NCBI RefSeq assembly: GCF_001746365.1
Contig: NZ_MJAJ01000010.1
Coordinates: forward strand, 1 to 64,000
Reading direction: 5' to 3'
Length of the DNA stretch: 64,000 nt
Source of the DNA: Streptomyces sp. LUP30
Lineage (GTDB): Bacteria > Actinomycetota > Actinomycetes > Streptomycetales > Streptomycetaceae
Position 1 is the first letter of the stretch; every line of letters begins with the position of its first letter. The position numbers and the translations under genes are program-made. Positions 1 to 7,552 of the stretch are shown here, piece by piece. The notes under the pieces are model-generated. The model searched no databases and had not been told where the DNA came from. It saw nothing but the letters and a program-made list of their open reading frames with translations.

Positions 1-1
1 C

Positions 2-262
2 GAAACCCGCGCCGACTACAACCGCTTCAACGACAGCGTCTACGTCCCGAGCGGCTACACCGGCAAGATGCCCAACGGCGACGCCATCGACTCCACCTCC
101 ACCTTCGCCTCCCTGCGCTCCTTCTACAAGAACGACCCGGCCTGGTCGAAGATCCAGGCCTACCTCGCAGGCGGCGCCGCCCCCGTGTTCACCTACCACC
201 GCTTCTGGGCCCAGGCGGACATCGCCCTGGCCATGGGCTCGTACGCGGAACTCCTCGAATAA
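2..262 (+). CDS. GH48 reducing-end cellobiohydrolase, C-terminal fragment
   Basis: This is the last 86 residues of a gene that begins before the window; the frame is open to base 2 and ends in TAA. The piece contains PNGDAIDSTSTF, an RSFYKNDPAWSKI stretch and the ending AAPVFTYHRFWAQADIALAM, which I recognise as the C-terminal end of family GH48 processive exocellulases. These secreted enzymes release cellobiose from the reducing end of cellulose. The catalytic domain ends at the stop codon, so any carbohydrate-binding module would be N-terminal, outside the window. Two tandem hairpins follow the stop. A GH12 endoglucanase lies directly downstream, so the pair fits a cellulase locus. Family assignment is firm; activity is inferred. 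Confidence 0.9.
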   Translation, partial: ETRADYNRFNDSVYVPSGYTGKMPNGDAIDSTSTFASLRSFYKNDPAWSKIQAYLAGGAAPVFTYHRFWAQADIALAMGSYAELLE

Positions 263-287
263 ACCCCCGCTGAGGCTCCGTGTGCGC

Positions 288-312
288 GACCCCGTCGCAG
301 GGAGACGGGGTC
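288..312 (+). terminator. Hairpin terminator after the GH48 gene
   Basis: A 9-bp perfect stem (GACCCCGTC at 288-296 paired with GACGGGGTC at 304-312) with a 7-nt loop begins 25 nt after the TAA. There is no U-tract, as is usual in Streptomyces. Confidence 0.6.
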
Positions 313-316
313 ACCC

Positions 317-351
317 CACCGGGCGGCTCCCCCCGCGGGAGTCGCCCGGTG
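317..351 (+). terminator. Second, longer hairpin in tandem
   Basis: CACCGGGCG (317-325) pairs with CGCCCGGTG (343-351), and the inner CTCCC/GGGAG adds five pairs around a short loop. It stands 4 nt after the first hairpin, so transcription from the GH48 gene should be well insulated from the GH12 gene. Confidence 0.6.
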
Positions 352-394
352 AACACCCTTCTTCCCGTCGCTCGAGACACCGACGTCCATCATC

Positions 395-423
395 TTGTCA
401 GGGGCATGATCCTCTCCTGCAGT
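395..423 (+). promoter_or_regulatory. Possible promoter of the GH12 gene
   Basis: TTGTCA at 395-400 is followed after 17 nt by TGCAGT at 418-423. The -35 is good and the -10 poor. A start near 430 would put the CebR operator just downstream of it, the usual position for a roadblock-type repressor site. Confidence 0.3.
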
Positions 424-440
424 CCCAGCGGAGAACGGAA

Positions 441-454
441 TGGGAGCGCTCCCA
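441..454 (+). promoter_or_regulatory. CebR operator (perfect 14-bp palindrome)
   Basis: TGGGAGCGCTCCCA is identical to the established CebR box of Streptomyces. CebR is a LacI-family repressor released by cello-oligosaccharides. The box lies 50 nt upstream of the GH12 start, so the endoglucanase is predicted to be repressed until cellobiose or cellotriose enters the cell. Confidence 0.9.
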
Positions 455-503
455 AGGCTTGCCGGCGCGCCCCCGCCCCCCACACCCACCGCGGAGGATG
501 CGC

Positions 504-1631
504 ATGCAACCGTCACCTCTCCAAGCCCGCAGGGTGCGTGCCCTGATCGGTGCGCTGCTCACCTCACTCGTCGCGCTGGCCGCGCTCCTCACCGGCGCTG
601 CGGCGTCCCATGCCGACACGACGATCTGCGAGGAGTTCGGCTCCACCACGATCCAGGGCCGATACGTCGTCCAGAACAACCGCTGGGGCACGAGCGCGCC
701 CCAGTGCATCACCGTCACGAATTCGGGCTTCAGGATCGCCCAGGCCGACGGCTCCGTCCCCACGAACGGCGCCCCGAAGTCCTACCCCTCCGTGTTCAAC
801 GGCTGCCACTACACCAACTGTTCGCCCGGCACGAACCTTCCGGCCCGCCTCAACACCATCTCCACCGCCCCCACGAGCATCTCCTACAGCTACGTGGGCG
901 GTGCGGTCTATGACGCCGCCTACGACATCTGGCTGGATCCGACGCCCCGCACCGACGGCGTGAACCGCACCGAGATCATGATCTGGTTCAACCGCGTGGG
1001 GTCGGTGCAGCCGGTGGGCTCGCCGGTCGGTTCCGCCACCGTCGCCGGACGCCAGTGGCAGGTGTGGTCCGGCAACAACGGCACCAACGACGTCCTGTCC
1101 TTCGTCGCGCCGTCGACGATCGACAGCTGGAGCTTCGACGTGATGGACTTCGCCCGGAACGCCGTCTCCCGCGGACTCGCCCAGAACGACTGGTACCTGA
1201 CGAGCATTCAGGCAGGCTTCGAGCCGTGGCAGAACGGCGCGGGGCTGGCGGTGAACTCGTTCTCCTCGACCGTGAACCTCGGCGGCAGCACCCCCGGCGG
1301 CCCTGGCGGTCCCGCGGCGTGCAGGGTGTCCTACGGCACGAGTGTGTGGCAGGGCGGCTTCACCGCCGACGTCACCGTGGCCAATACGGGTTCCTCGCCG
1401 ATCAACGGCTGGAACCTCGCTTTCACGCTGCCCGGCGGGCAACGGGTCACCAACGCGTGGAACGCCGGCATCTCGCCGTCGTCGGGCGCGGTGACGGCCG
1501 CCAACGCGCCGCACAACGCGTACATCGCGCCCGGCGCGCAGGCCTCCTTTGGGTTCCAGGCCTCCTATGACGGCAGTTTCGCGAAGCCGAGCGCCTTCAG
1601 TCTGAACGGCACTCCCTGCACCACCGGCTGA
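504..1631 (+). CDS. Secreted GH12 endo-beta-1,4-glucanase with CBM2
   Basis: The protein (375 aa) has a basic N-terminus, a hydrophobic core and an Ala-rich cleavage region before DTTICEEFG, which is a Sec signal peptide. A GH12 domain follows (about residues 38-255; EIMIWFNRVG carries the first catalytic Glu and the second probably lies in AGFEPWQNG). A short Gly/Pro linker leads to a C-terminal CBM2 cellulose-binding module with conserved Trp residues and a Cys near each end. The arrangement matches the CelB type of endoglucanase. ATG at 504 was chosen because GGAGG at 493-497 is 6 nt away; ATG at 498 abuts it. A perfect CebR box lies upstream. Role: internal cleavage of amorphous cellulose outside the cell, complementing the adjacent GH48 enzyme. 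Confidence 0.92.
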   Translation: MQPSPLQARRVRALIGALLTSLVALAALLTGAAASHADTTICEEFGSTTIQGRYVVQNNRWGTSAPQCITVTNSGFRIAQADGSVPTNGAPKSYPSVFNGCHYTNCSPGTNLPARLNTISTAPTSISYSYVGGAVYDAAYDIWLDPTPRTDGVNRTEIMIWFNRVGSVQPVGSPVGSATVAGRQWQVWSGNNGTNDVLSFVAPSTIDSWSFDVMDFARNAVSRGLAQNDWYLTSIQAGFEPWQNGAGLAVNSFSSTVNLGGSTPGGPGGPAACRVSYGTSVWQGGFTADVTVANTGSSPINGWNLAFTLPGGQRVTNAWNAGISPSSGAVTAANAPHNAYIAPGAQASFGFQASYDGSFAKPSAFSLNGTPCTTG

Positions 1632-2028
1632 CGGTCCGGAACGGCCCGCCCGAGTCCGGTCACCGGCCGGGCGGCCGCTGAACCGCCGGACACGGGCCGG
1701 ACTCCGGTCGCGTCATGTCCGCCCACCCGGGACCCGCCCCGACGGCCTCCGCGCCGACAGGGCGGGTCCCGCCCTCTTCCCTCCTGGACGACGGACGCCG
1801 ACCGTTGGACGGTGGCGGTGGAGGGTGGACGTGGACGAGTCGGCGCGGAGGTCGCGGTGGACCTGGGCGCCGCAAGGCCCGAACCGGGCGATGAACGTGC
1901 AACGCAATCACTCATGAACCACGCGAACCAGACGCCCCCCTTGGCCGACGATGCTCGGGGCACATGCGGAAGCCGTGTGCCCCGTTCCGTCGGCCCGTAA
2001 GATCGGTGATCTCTTGGGGGAGGTGGTC
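1632..2028. other. Intergenic region, GH12 to LacI gene
   Basis: No gene is supported in these 397 bases. The first 75 bases can form nested GC-rich stems (GAGTCCGG at 1652-1659 with CCGGACTC at 1697-1704, and a bulged GGCC/CGCCCG stem at 1643-1676), a probable terminator for the GH12 gene. The remainder should hold the LacI promoter; I saw no convincing -10/-35 pair and no CebR box here. Confidence 0.5.
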
Positions 2029-3051
2029 ATGGGCAGGCGACGCCCCGGCACTCCGACGCTGGAAGAGGTGGCCGCGCACGCCGGGGTGGGGCGGGGCACG
2101 GTCTCCCGCGTCATCAACAACGCGGCCGGTGTGAAGGACTCGACGCGCCGATCCGTGCAGCGGGCCATCGAGGAACTCGGCTACGTCCCCAACCTCGCGG
2201 CCCGCTCCCTGGCCGGGCGGCGCACCGACGCCGTCGCTCTCGTGCTGACGGAGCCCGACTGGCGGCTCTTCGCGGAGCCGTTCTTCTCGGAGATCGTCGG
2301 ATCGCTGGGCGACGCGCTGGCGGACACCGGGATGCAGTTGATGCTGACCCTGGTCCGCTCGGACGACGAGCGCCAGCGCTTCCTGGAGTACGCGCGCGGC
2401 GGCCGGGTCGACGGAGTGCTGCTGATGTCCGTGCACGCGGGGGACCTGCTGCCGGACATGCTCGCCGAGGCGCGGGTGCCGACCGTGATGCTGGGGCGCC
2501 GATCGGGCGACGAGTACGTCAGTTACGTGGACGCGGACAACGTGGGCGGTGCGCGCAGTGCCGTCTCCCACCTGCTGTCACGAGGTCGCACGGTGATCGC
2601 CACCGTCACGGGGCCGCTGGACATGTACGCCGCCCGGTGCCGGCTGCGCGGCTATCAGGACGCGCTGGCGACGGCCGGTCTGAACGGCGAGCCGTCCCTG
2701 GTCGCCGAAAGCGACTTCACGCAGGACGGCGGGCGTCGTGCCATGGCCCGACTGCTGGAACGGCACCCGGAGATCGACGGTGTCCTCGCCGCGTCGGACA
2801 CCACGGCGGCCGGGGCACTGGAAGCCCTGCGGGCCGCGGGCCGACGGGTGCCGGAGGACGTGGCCGTGATCGGTTTCGACGACTTTCCGCTGGCTCAGCG
2901 GACCGAGCCGCGCCTGACGACGGTGCGTCAGCCGCTGGAGGAGATGGGCCGGGCCATGATCCGACTCCTGCTGGAGGACATGGAGGAGCCGTCGGTGGCC
3001 TACCGCCACGTCATCCTGCGGACGGAGCTGGCGGTTCGTGAATCAGCCTGA
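2029..3051 (+). CDS. LacI-family regulator, CebR-like
   Basis: A 340-aa protein with an N-terminal LacI helix-turn-helix (TLEEVAAHAGVGRGTVSRVI, about residues 10-29) and a periplasmic-binding-protein-like effector domain (about 65-335). The helix-turn-helix and stretches such as LAEARVPTVMLGRR and VRQPLEEMGRAMI resemble CebR, the repressor of cellulose utilisation. ATG 2029 is preceded by GGGGGAGG with 6-nt spacing; an upstream in-frame ATG at 1951 lacks a ribosome site. It follows the CebR-box-controlled GH12 gene, and a near-perfect CebR box sits just after its stop. True cebR normally lies beside cebEFG and bglC, which are absent here, so this may be a paralogue sharing or competing for the same operators. 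Confidence 0.85.
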   Translation: MGRRRPGTPTLEEVAAHAGVGRGTVSRVINNAAGVKDSTRRSVQRAIEELGYVPNLAARSLAGRRTDAVALVLTEPDWRLFAEPFFSEIVGSLGDALADTGMQLMLTLVRSDDERQRFLEYARGGRVDGVLLMSVHAGDLLPDMLAEARVPTVMLGRRSGDEYVSYVDADNVGGARSAVSHLLSRGRTVIATVTGPLDMYAARCRLRGYQDALATAGLNGEPSLVAESDFTQDGGRRAMARLLERHPEIDGVLAASDTTAAGALEALRAAGRRVPEDVAVIGFDDFPLAQRTEPRLTTVRQPLEEMGRAMIRLLLEDMEEPSVAYRHVILRTELAVRESA

Positions 3052-3073
3052 CGCCGGAGGAGCAGGAGCGTGT

Positions 3074-3087
3074 CGGGAGCGCTCCCA
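3074..3087. promoter_or_regulatory. CebR-like palindrome without an obvious target
   Basis: CGGGAGCGCTCCCA differs from the CebR box only at the first base, and the inner GGGAGCGCTCCC is perfect. It lies 23 nt after the LacI stop and before a terminator, between convergent genes, so it is not upstream of any recognised gene. Confidence 0.55.
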
Positions 3088-3108
3088 GTCACTGGTGACC
3101 GAGCGGCC

Positions 3109-3157
3109 GCGGACGGCGGTGGGTCGACGCAGGATGCGCCGCCCCACCGCCGTCCGC
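3109..3157. terminator. Bidirectional terminator between LacI and GH43 genes
   Basis: A 15-bp perfect stem (3109-3123 with 3143-3157; arms start GCGGACGG and end CCGTCCGC) around a 19-nt loop lies between two convergent genes. Confidence 0.7.
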
Positions 3158-3231
3158 TCGCGGCTCCTCCCGGTCTCGTCGGGTTCCGCGCCGGCCGTGA
3201 ACCGCCTGCCGGACCGGTCGTCGCCGCCGGG

Positions 3232-4662
3232 CTACCGGGGCGCGGTCACGGCGGCGCCGCGCGCGAACTGCCACCAGTTGACGTTGAACAGGTAGCCGCT
3301 GCCGCCGGTGAACCGCAGATAGAGATCCTGGGTTCCGGTCGCGCCGCTGACCGGGCAGGTCACCGTCGTCCAGGCCTGCCAGCCGCCGGTGTTCGGCACC
3401 CCGCACCGGCCCACGACCGTCCCGCTCGGTGAGCCCAGGCGCAGTTCGACGGTGCCGCCGCTGTTGGCCGAGGACACCCGCACGGCGAACGAGGCCGCGC
3501 CCGTCCCGAAGGCGACGCCCTTGACCTTGACGTAGTCACCGTTGTCGATCCAGCCGACGTCCATGCCGCCTTCGCCGGACGGTTCCGTCTCGATCCCGGA
3601 CTCCCAGGCGACCGTCTCGGCCTCCTGGCGTACGTACGGGTCGAGAGGGCCGGCCTGGGGCGCGCCCGTGCTCGTCATGTTGATCGTCGGGATCGTGCCG
3701 TCGGCGTTGTAGGAGAACTTCTCCACCGCGACCGAGCGGGTGTAGCCGCCGCCGCCCGGCAGTGCGCCGTTGTGGTAGAAGAAGTACGAGTTTCCCTTGA
3801 AGTCCACGATCCCCGGGTGGTTGGTGAAGCTGCCGCCCTGGGTGGGCATGACCGTCCCCCGGTAGGTCCAGGGCCCGGTGGGGCCGGGCGCCGTGGAGTA
3901 GGCGATGAACTCCGAGCAGCACTTGGCCGCGAACACCATGTAGTACAGGCCGTTGCGCTTGTAGAACCAGGGGCCTTCCTCGAACAGCGTGGGACGGTTG
4001 GCGTCGCCGGTGCGGGCGCCGAACCCGGCGGTGGTGAGCGGGATCTTGGTGGGGCTGCCCGAGTAGGACGTCATGTCGGCGTTCAGCCGGACGTACCAGA
4101 GGTTCGGGTTTCCCCAGTACAGGTAGGCCTGGCCGTCGTCGTCGACGAAGACCGTCGGGTCGAACTCGCCGTTCTCCACCAGCGGGTGGCCGAGGGCGTC
4201 GCGGAACGGCCCGGTGGGACTGTCCGCCACCGCGACGCCGATGGCCATGCGGCCGGTCGCCCGGTCCGTCACCGGCACGTACCAGTAGAAGTGGCCGTTG
4301 CGCTGCACGGCCTGTCCCGCCCAGGCGTCCTTGGACGCCCAGCTGAAGGTGGTCAGGCTGAGGGGTGAGCCGTGGTCGGTCCAGTTGACCATGTCGGACG
4401 AGGACCAGACCCGCCAGTCCTTCATGGTGAAGTAGGTGGAGCCGTCTTCGTCGTGTCCGGTGTAGAGGTAGACCCGGCCGTTGTAGACCAGCGGGGCCGG
4501 GTCGGCGGTGTAGACGTGCTGCACGATCGGGTTGTCGGCCCTGGCCGCGGTGGGGTGCAGCGCGGCGGGGACCACGGCGAACGCCAGCAGGAGGCCCATG
4601 ACCCAGGCGGCTGCCCGGGTGAGCCTCGTGCCGGTGGTGGCCGACGGCCTGGGGGGCGTCAT
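3232..4662 (-). CDS. Secreted GH43 arabinoxylan-active hydrolase with CBM6
   Basis: 476 aa. A signal peptide (TM-like core about residues 17-36, ending in AARA) precedes a five-bladed GH43 propeller. The expected triad is visible: Asp54 in TADPAPLVY (base), Asp168 in EFDPTVFVDDD (pKa modulator) and Glu229 in FEEGPW (acid). A CBM6 follows (about residues 345-470; QEAETVAWESG, GDYVKVKGV, ending NVNWWQF). This architecture is typical of alpha-L-arabinofuranosidases and xylosidases acting on arabinoxylan. The gene lies 55 nt downstream of the GH27 gene on the same strand, so the two may be co-transcribed. Exact substrate is inferred. Confidence 0.88.
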   Translation of the reverse strand: MTPPRPSATTGTRLTRAAAWVMGLLLAFAVVPAALHPTAARADNPIVQHVYTADPAPLVYNGRVYLYTGHDEDGSTYFTMKDWRVWSSSDMVNWTDHGSPLSLTTFSWASKDAWAGQAVQRNGHFYWYVPVTDRATGRMAIGVAVADSPTGPFRDALGHPLVENGEFDPTVFVDDDGQAYLYWGNPNLWYVRLNADMTSYSGSPTKIPLTTAGFGARTGDANRPTLFEEGPWFYKRNGLYYMVFAAKCCSEFIAYSTAPGPTGPWTYRGTVMPTQGGSFTNHPGIVDFKGNSYFFYHNGALPGGGGYTRSVAVEKFSYNADGTIPTINMTSTGAPQAGPLDPYVRQEAETVAWESGIETEPSGEGGMDVGWIDNGDYVKVKGVAFGTGAASFAVRVSSANSGGTVELRLGSPSGTVVGRCGVPNTGGWQAWTTVTCPVSGATGTQDLYLRFTGGSGYLFNVNWWQFARGAAVTAPR

Positions 4663-4717
4663 CGTGACCTCCGGGGACGGTGGGCGGCGGGCGGGCTGAC
4701 GGCCTGGGCTACGTCGC

Positions 4718-6367
4718 TCATGTGCGGCTCCACTTCTGGCCGGCCCGGCCGTCGCAGCCCCACAGAACGAGCGGGGTGCCGTTGGCGGTGCCGGCCCGGT
4801 CGACGTCGAGGCACAGGCCCGCGTGGACGTTGCGGATCGAGCCGTCGGAGCCGACGGTCCACTTCTGGTTGTCCTGGCCGTTGCAGGGCCACGTGATGAC
4901 CCGGGTGCCGTTGACGGTTCCCCGGTCGTAGGCGTCGAGGCACTTGTCGCCGAAGACGCGGATCTCGCCGCCCGCCCATGTGGTCCACAGCTGGTTGGCA
5001 GCCGTGTGGCAGTCCCAGAGCAGTGCCGTGGCTCCGGCGGCGGTGGAGGCGTTGTCCACGTCCACGCAGCGGCCGGAGCCGTTGCCGCGCAGCCGCGAGG
5101 TGGTGGCGGCCAGCGGGCTGCCGCCGCTCACCCTGAACACGGCCACGCCGTGCGCGGGAACGCCGGCCGAGATCTGCCCGGACGTGCTCGACGTGCCGCC
5201 GGTCCACAGGTCGGTGAGCGTGAACTGTCCGCCGGACAAGCCGACTTGAGCCGCCGTGGCGGTGATCGTCGCGGTGCCCGTTCCCCGGTTGAACAGGCCC
5301 ACCGCGACCGAGCCGTCGGACAGCGGCTTGGCGAACACCTCGGCGCTTCCGTCGTCACGCACTCTGCGTCCGCCCGCGCCCAGCGGATCCTGGTCCACCG
5401 CCAGCAGCCGCGGGTTGCGCAGGATCGCGCTCACGTCGGCGGACATGGTGCGGATGTCGTTGCCGGCCATGAGCGGTGCGCCCATGAGGGCCCAGAGGGC
5501 GAAGTGGGAGCGGGACTCGGCCAGGGACAGGCCTGGGCGCCCGACGACCAGCATGTCGGGGTCGTTCCAGTGGCCCGGGCCCGACTGCGCCGCCAGCGGA
5601 GCGGTGACGTCGAGGACGTTGCCGACGCCCATCGGGTAGCTGTTGGTGTTGCCGTTCTGCCAGATGTCGAGCAGGTCCTCGGTGGTCCGCCACAGGTCGG
5701 CGACCTCGCCCCAGTTGTACGTGGCGCCGGTGATGGCGTGGAAGCTGTTGGGGTTGATGCTGTAGACGATCGGTCGGCCCGTGGCGCGCAGGGCGTCACG
5801 CATGAGCGTGAACCGGGTGACCTGCTCGTCACGGGTACCGCTGGAGGAGCACCAGTCGTACTTGAGGTAGTCGACGCCCCACGAGGCGAACGTGGTGGCG
5901 TCCTGGGCCTCGTGGCCCCTGCTGCCCGTCGAGCCGGGGTAGGCGCCGCTGGTCTGTGCGCAGGTGCGTTCGCCAGGCACCTGGTAGATGCCGAACTTCA
6001 GGCCCTTGCCGTGGATGTAGTCCCCGAGGGCCTTCATCCCGCTCGGGAACTTGGCCGAATTCGCCCGCAGGTTGCCCGCCGCGTCTCGCTGCGGGTCGAA
6101 CCAGCAGTCGTCGACCACGACGTACCGGTAGCCGGAGTCCCGCATGCCCGAGGACGCCATCGCGTCGGCGGCCTGGCGGACCTGCGCCTCGGTGACTCCG
6201 CACCCGAAGCTGTTCCAGCTGTTCCAGCCGAGCGGCGGGGTGAGCGCCGGGCTGCCGGGCGCAGCGGCGGCGGTGGCCGTGGAGTGGGCGACGGCCGTGA
6301 GGGACGCGGTGAGCGTCAGCGCGGCGGCCGCCAGGAGCTGGAGCAGTCGTCTGCCTGATCTGGGCAC
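4718..6367 (-). CDS. Secreted GH27 alpha-galactosidase or beta-L-arabinopyranosidase with CBM13
   Basis: 549 aa. A signal peptide (hydrophobic about 8-35) is followed by the GH27 barrel starting PPLGWNSWNSFGC. The nucleophile is Asp171 in YLKYDWC and the likely acid/base is Asp231 in LWRTTEDLLD; WNDPDML (about 267-273) is also conserved. A C-terminal beta-domain leads to a ricin-type CBM13 of roughly 130 residues with repeated QLW/QKW motifs. GH27 plus CBM13 occurs in Streptomyces alpha-galactosidases and in beta-L-arabinopyranosidases; sequence reading alone does not settle which. It is the first gene of the GH27-GH43 pair. Its promoter region has a good promoter and CGAA/TTCG palindromes. 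Confidence 0.88.
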   Translation of the reverse strand: MPRSGRRLLQLLAAAALTLTASLTAVAHSTATAAAAPGSPALTPPLGWNSWNSFGCGVTEAQVRQAADAMASSGMRDSGYRYVVVDDCWFDPQRDAAGNLRANSAKFPSGMKALGDYIHGKGLKFGIYQVPGERTCAQTSGAYPGSTGSRGHEAQDATTFASWGVDYLKYDWCSSSGTRDEQVTRFTLMRDALRATGRPIVYSINPNSFHAITGATYNWGEVADLWRTTEDLLDIWQNGNTNSYPMGVGNVLDVTAPLAAQSGPGHWNDPDMLVVGRPGLSLAESRSHFALWALMGAPLMAGNDIRTMSADVSAILRNPRLLAVDQDPLGAGGRRVRDDGSAEVFAKPLSDGSVAVGLFNRGTGTATITATAAQVGLSGGQFTLTDLWTGGTSSTSGQISAGVPAHGVAVFRVSGGSPLAATTSRLRGNGSGRCVDVDNASTAAGATALLWDCHTAANQLWTTWAGGEIRVFGDKCLDAYDRGTVNGTRVITWPCNGQDNQKWTVGSDGSIRNVHAGLCLDVDRAGTANGTPLVLWGCDGRAGQKWSRT

Positions 6368-6516
6368 TCGGCTTCCCTTCCGGGGATGAGGGCGCCGAGG
6401 GTGGTCACCGACGACGCCGGGAGGAACAGTGAGAGACGGTGGAAGTCAGGGAGAGACAGGGGATGACTGGCGCGCCTGGACTGCCCTGTCATGCATATGA
6501 CATCCGATGGATCGTT

Positions 6517-6526
6517 CGAAATTTCG
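6517..6526. promoter_or_regulatory. Palindromic operator CGAAATTTCG before the GH27 gene
   Basis: A perfect 10-bp palindrome about 22 nt downstream of the predicted start of transcription. CGAA/TTCG dyads are the kind of site bound by Streptomyces LacI-type xylan and xylobiose repressors (BxlR class). The actual regulator is unknown. Confidence 0.5.
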
Positions 6527-6554
6527 ATTGGATTTCGGAATGCTGACATCACGG

Positions 6555-6582
6555 ATGGTAGAGAGACTGCCGAGCGTGTCAA
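6555..6582 (-). promoter_or_regulatory. Promoter for the GH27-GH43 pair
   Basis: On the minus strand, a perfect -35 TTGACA (6582-6577), 16-nt spacer and -10 TACCAT (6560-6555) predict a start near 6548, leaving a leader of about 180 nt that contains the palindrome at 6517-6526. Confidence 0.55.
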
Positions 6583-6645
6583 CACGGTCGCCGCGCCAAT
6601 CGCCCCGACGGCCCCCAGCTGGCCACCGCCGGACGCGCGAGACAA

Positions 6646-6657
6646 CGAAACATTTCG
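6646..6657. promoter_or_regulatory. Second dyad CGAAACATTTCG
   Basis: CGAAA/TTTCG with a 2-nt centre, about 130 bp from the first dyad. With that one it could allow repressor looping across the GH27 promoter. Confidence 0.45.
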
Positions 6658-6660
6658 ATG

Positions 6661-6670
6661 TCGTATACGA
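6661..6670. promoter_or_regulatory. Palindrome TCGTATACGA
   Basis: A perfect 10-bp palindrome 3 bp from the previous dyad, in the gap between the GH27 gene and the divergent MarR gene. It could serve either gene. The rest of 6671-7014 shows no supported gene. Confidence 0.35.
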
Positions 6671-7014
6671 ATCATGCGCAACGCATTGACGGGATCTGTC
6701 GACGCCCACTCGGGATCAAGCCGACCGGAGCTGACGCCTCCGCGCCGCCGCCCCGCATACCCGACCACTGCCCGAGCGGGGGGTCGGAACCCGCGCAGTC
6801 ACACCCCGCGAGCACGCGTTCCCGGCGTTTGCGTGCGGAACGACGGCGACACCCGTGGGCGCCGTGGACGGGGCGGCCCGCCGTCGGTGGACATGTCCTG
6901 GACCGGATGCGGTACCGGATGCGTGTCGGCTGCTTGCTCGTTCGCTCTTCGGGTAGTGCGTTTGAATGAGCATTGCATGTGAATTGCCTCGGGCTTACTG
7001 AAAGAGACTCGTTC

Positions 7015-7521
7015 GTGACGCACCTCGACGGCGCCGACAACGATCAGGCGGAGGGGCCGGGCCATGGTCCTCGGACCGTCGCCCGGGAGATCGCCGACGC
7101 CGTGGAGAGCCTGACGGACCTGTGGACGGTGGCCGCCCAGGAGGCGACGCTGCGGTTGTCCCTGCACCAGCTCAAGGCGTTGCGGGCGGTCGCGGAGGCG
7201 CCGGGGCTGAATCTCACGGCGTTGGCGGAGCGGCTGGACATCGGGATGCCGACGGCCAGCCGGCTCTGTGACCGCCTCGAAGCGGCCGGCCTGCTGGAAC
7301 GCGGGACCCATCCGTTCAGCCGCCGCGAGGTGCAGCTGCGTCTGACGCTGTCCGGCCGGCAGGTGCTCAACGATGTGGCCGGACGTCGCACGCAGGCGCT
7401 GTCCGCCGTGATGGCGGCGATGGAACCGGCCGACCGGGTCGCGTTGCGTCGCGGTTTGCAGGCCCTGCACACGGCGCGCGCGGCGACGCAGTCGCGCCCC
7501 TCGGATCCCGGCGGGCGGTGA
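7015..7521 (+). CDS. MarR-family regulator, copy 1 of the MarR/SpoIIE pair
   Basis: 168 aa from GTG 7015, preceded by AAAGAGA at 7001-7007; a TTG 42 nt upstream is in frame but lacks a ribosome site. The winged helix-turn-helix spans about residues 45-110: LNLTALAERLDIG, then the recognition helix region TASRLCDRLEAAGLLER and the wing SRREVQLRLT. No cysteine-based sensor is apparent. The gene is convergent, 31 nt apart, with a SpoIIE-type phosphatase. A second MarR/SpoIIE set with the same recognition-helix core (SRLCDRL.AAG) occurs at 9.0-10.9 kb, so the unit has been duplicated. DNA targets are unknown. Confidence 0.82.
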   Translation: MTHLDGADNDQAEGPGHGPRTVAREIADAVESLTDLWTVAAQEATLRLSLHQLKALRAVAEAPGLNLTALAERLDIGMPTASRLCDRLEAAGLLERGTHPFSRREVQLRLTLSGRQVLNDVAGRRTQALSAVMAAMEPADRVALRRGLQALHTARAATQSRPSDPGGR

Positions 7522-7552
7522 CGGAAGCCGCCGGGGCATGTCTCCTCGGCGG

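Noticed and set aside
282..503. Upstream extension of the GH12 frame
   Set aside because: Runs through the terminator, promoter and CebR box; the signal peptide starts at 504.
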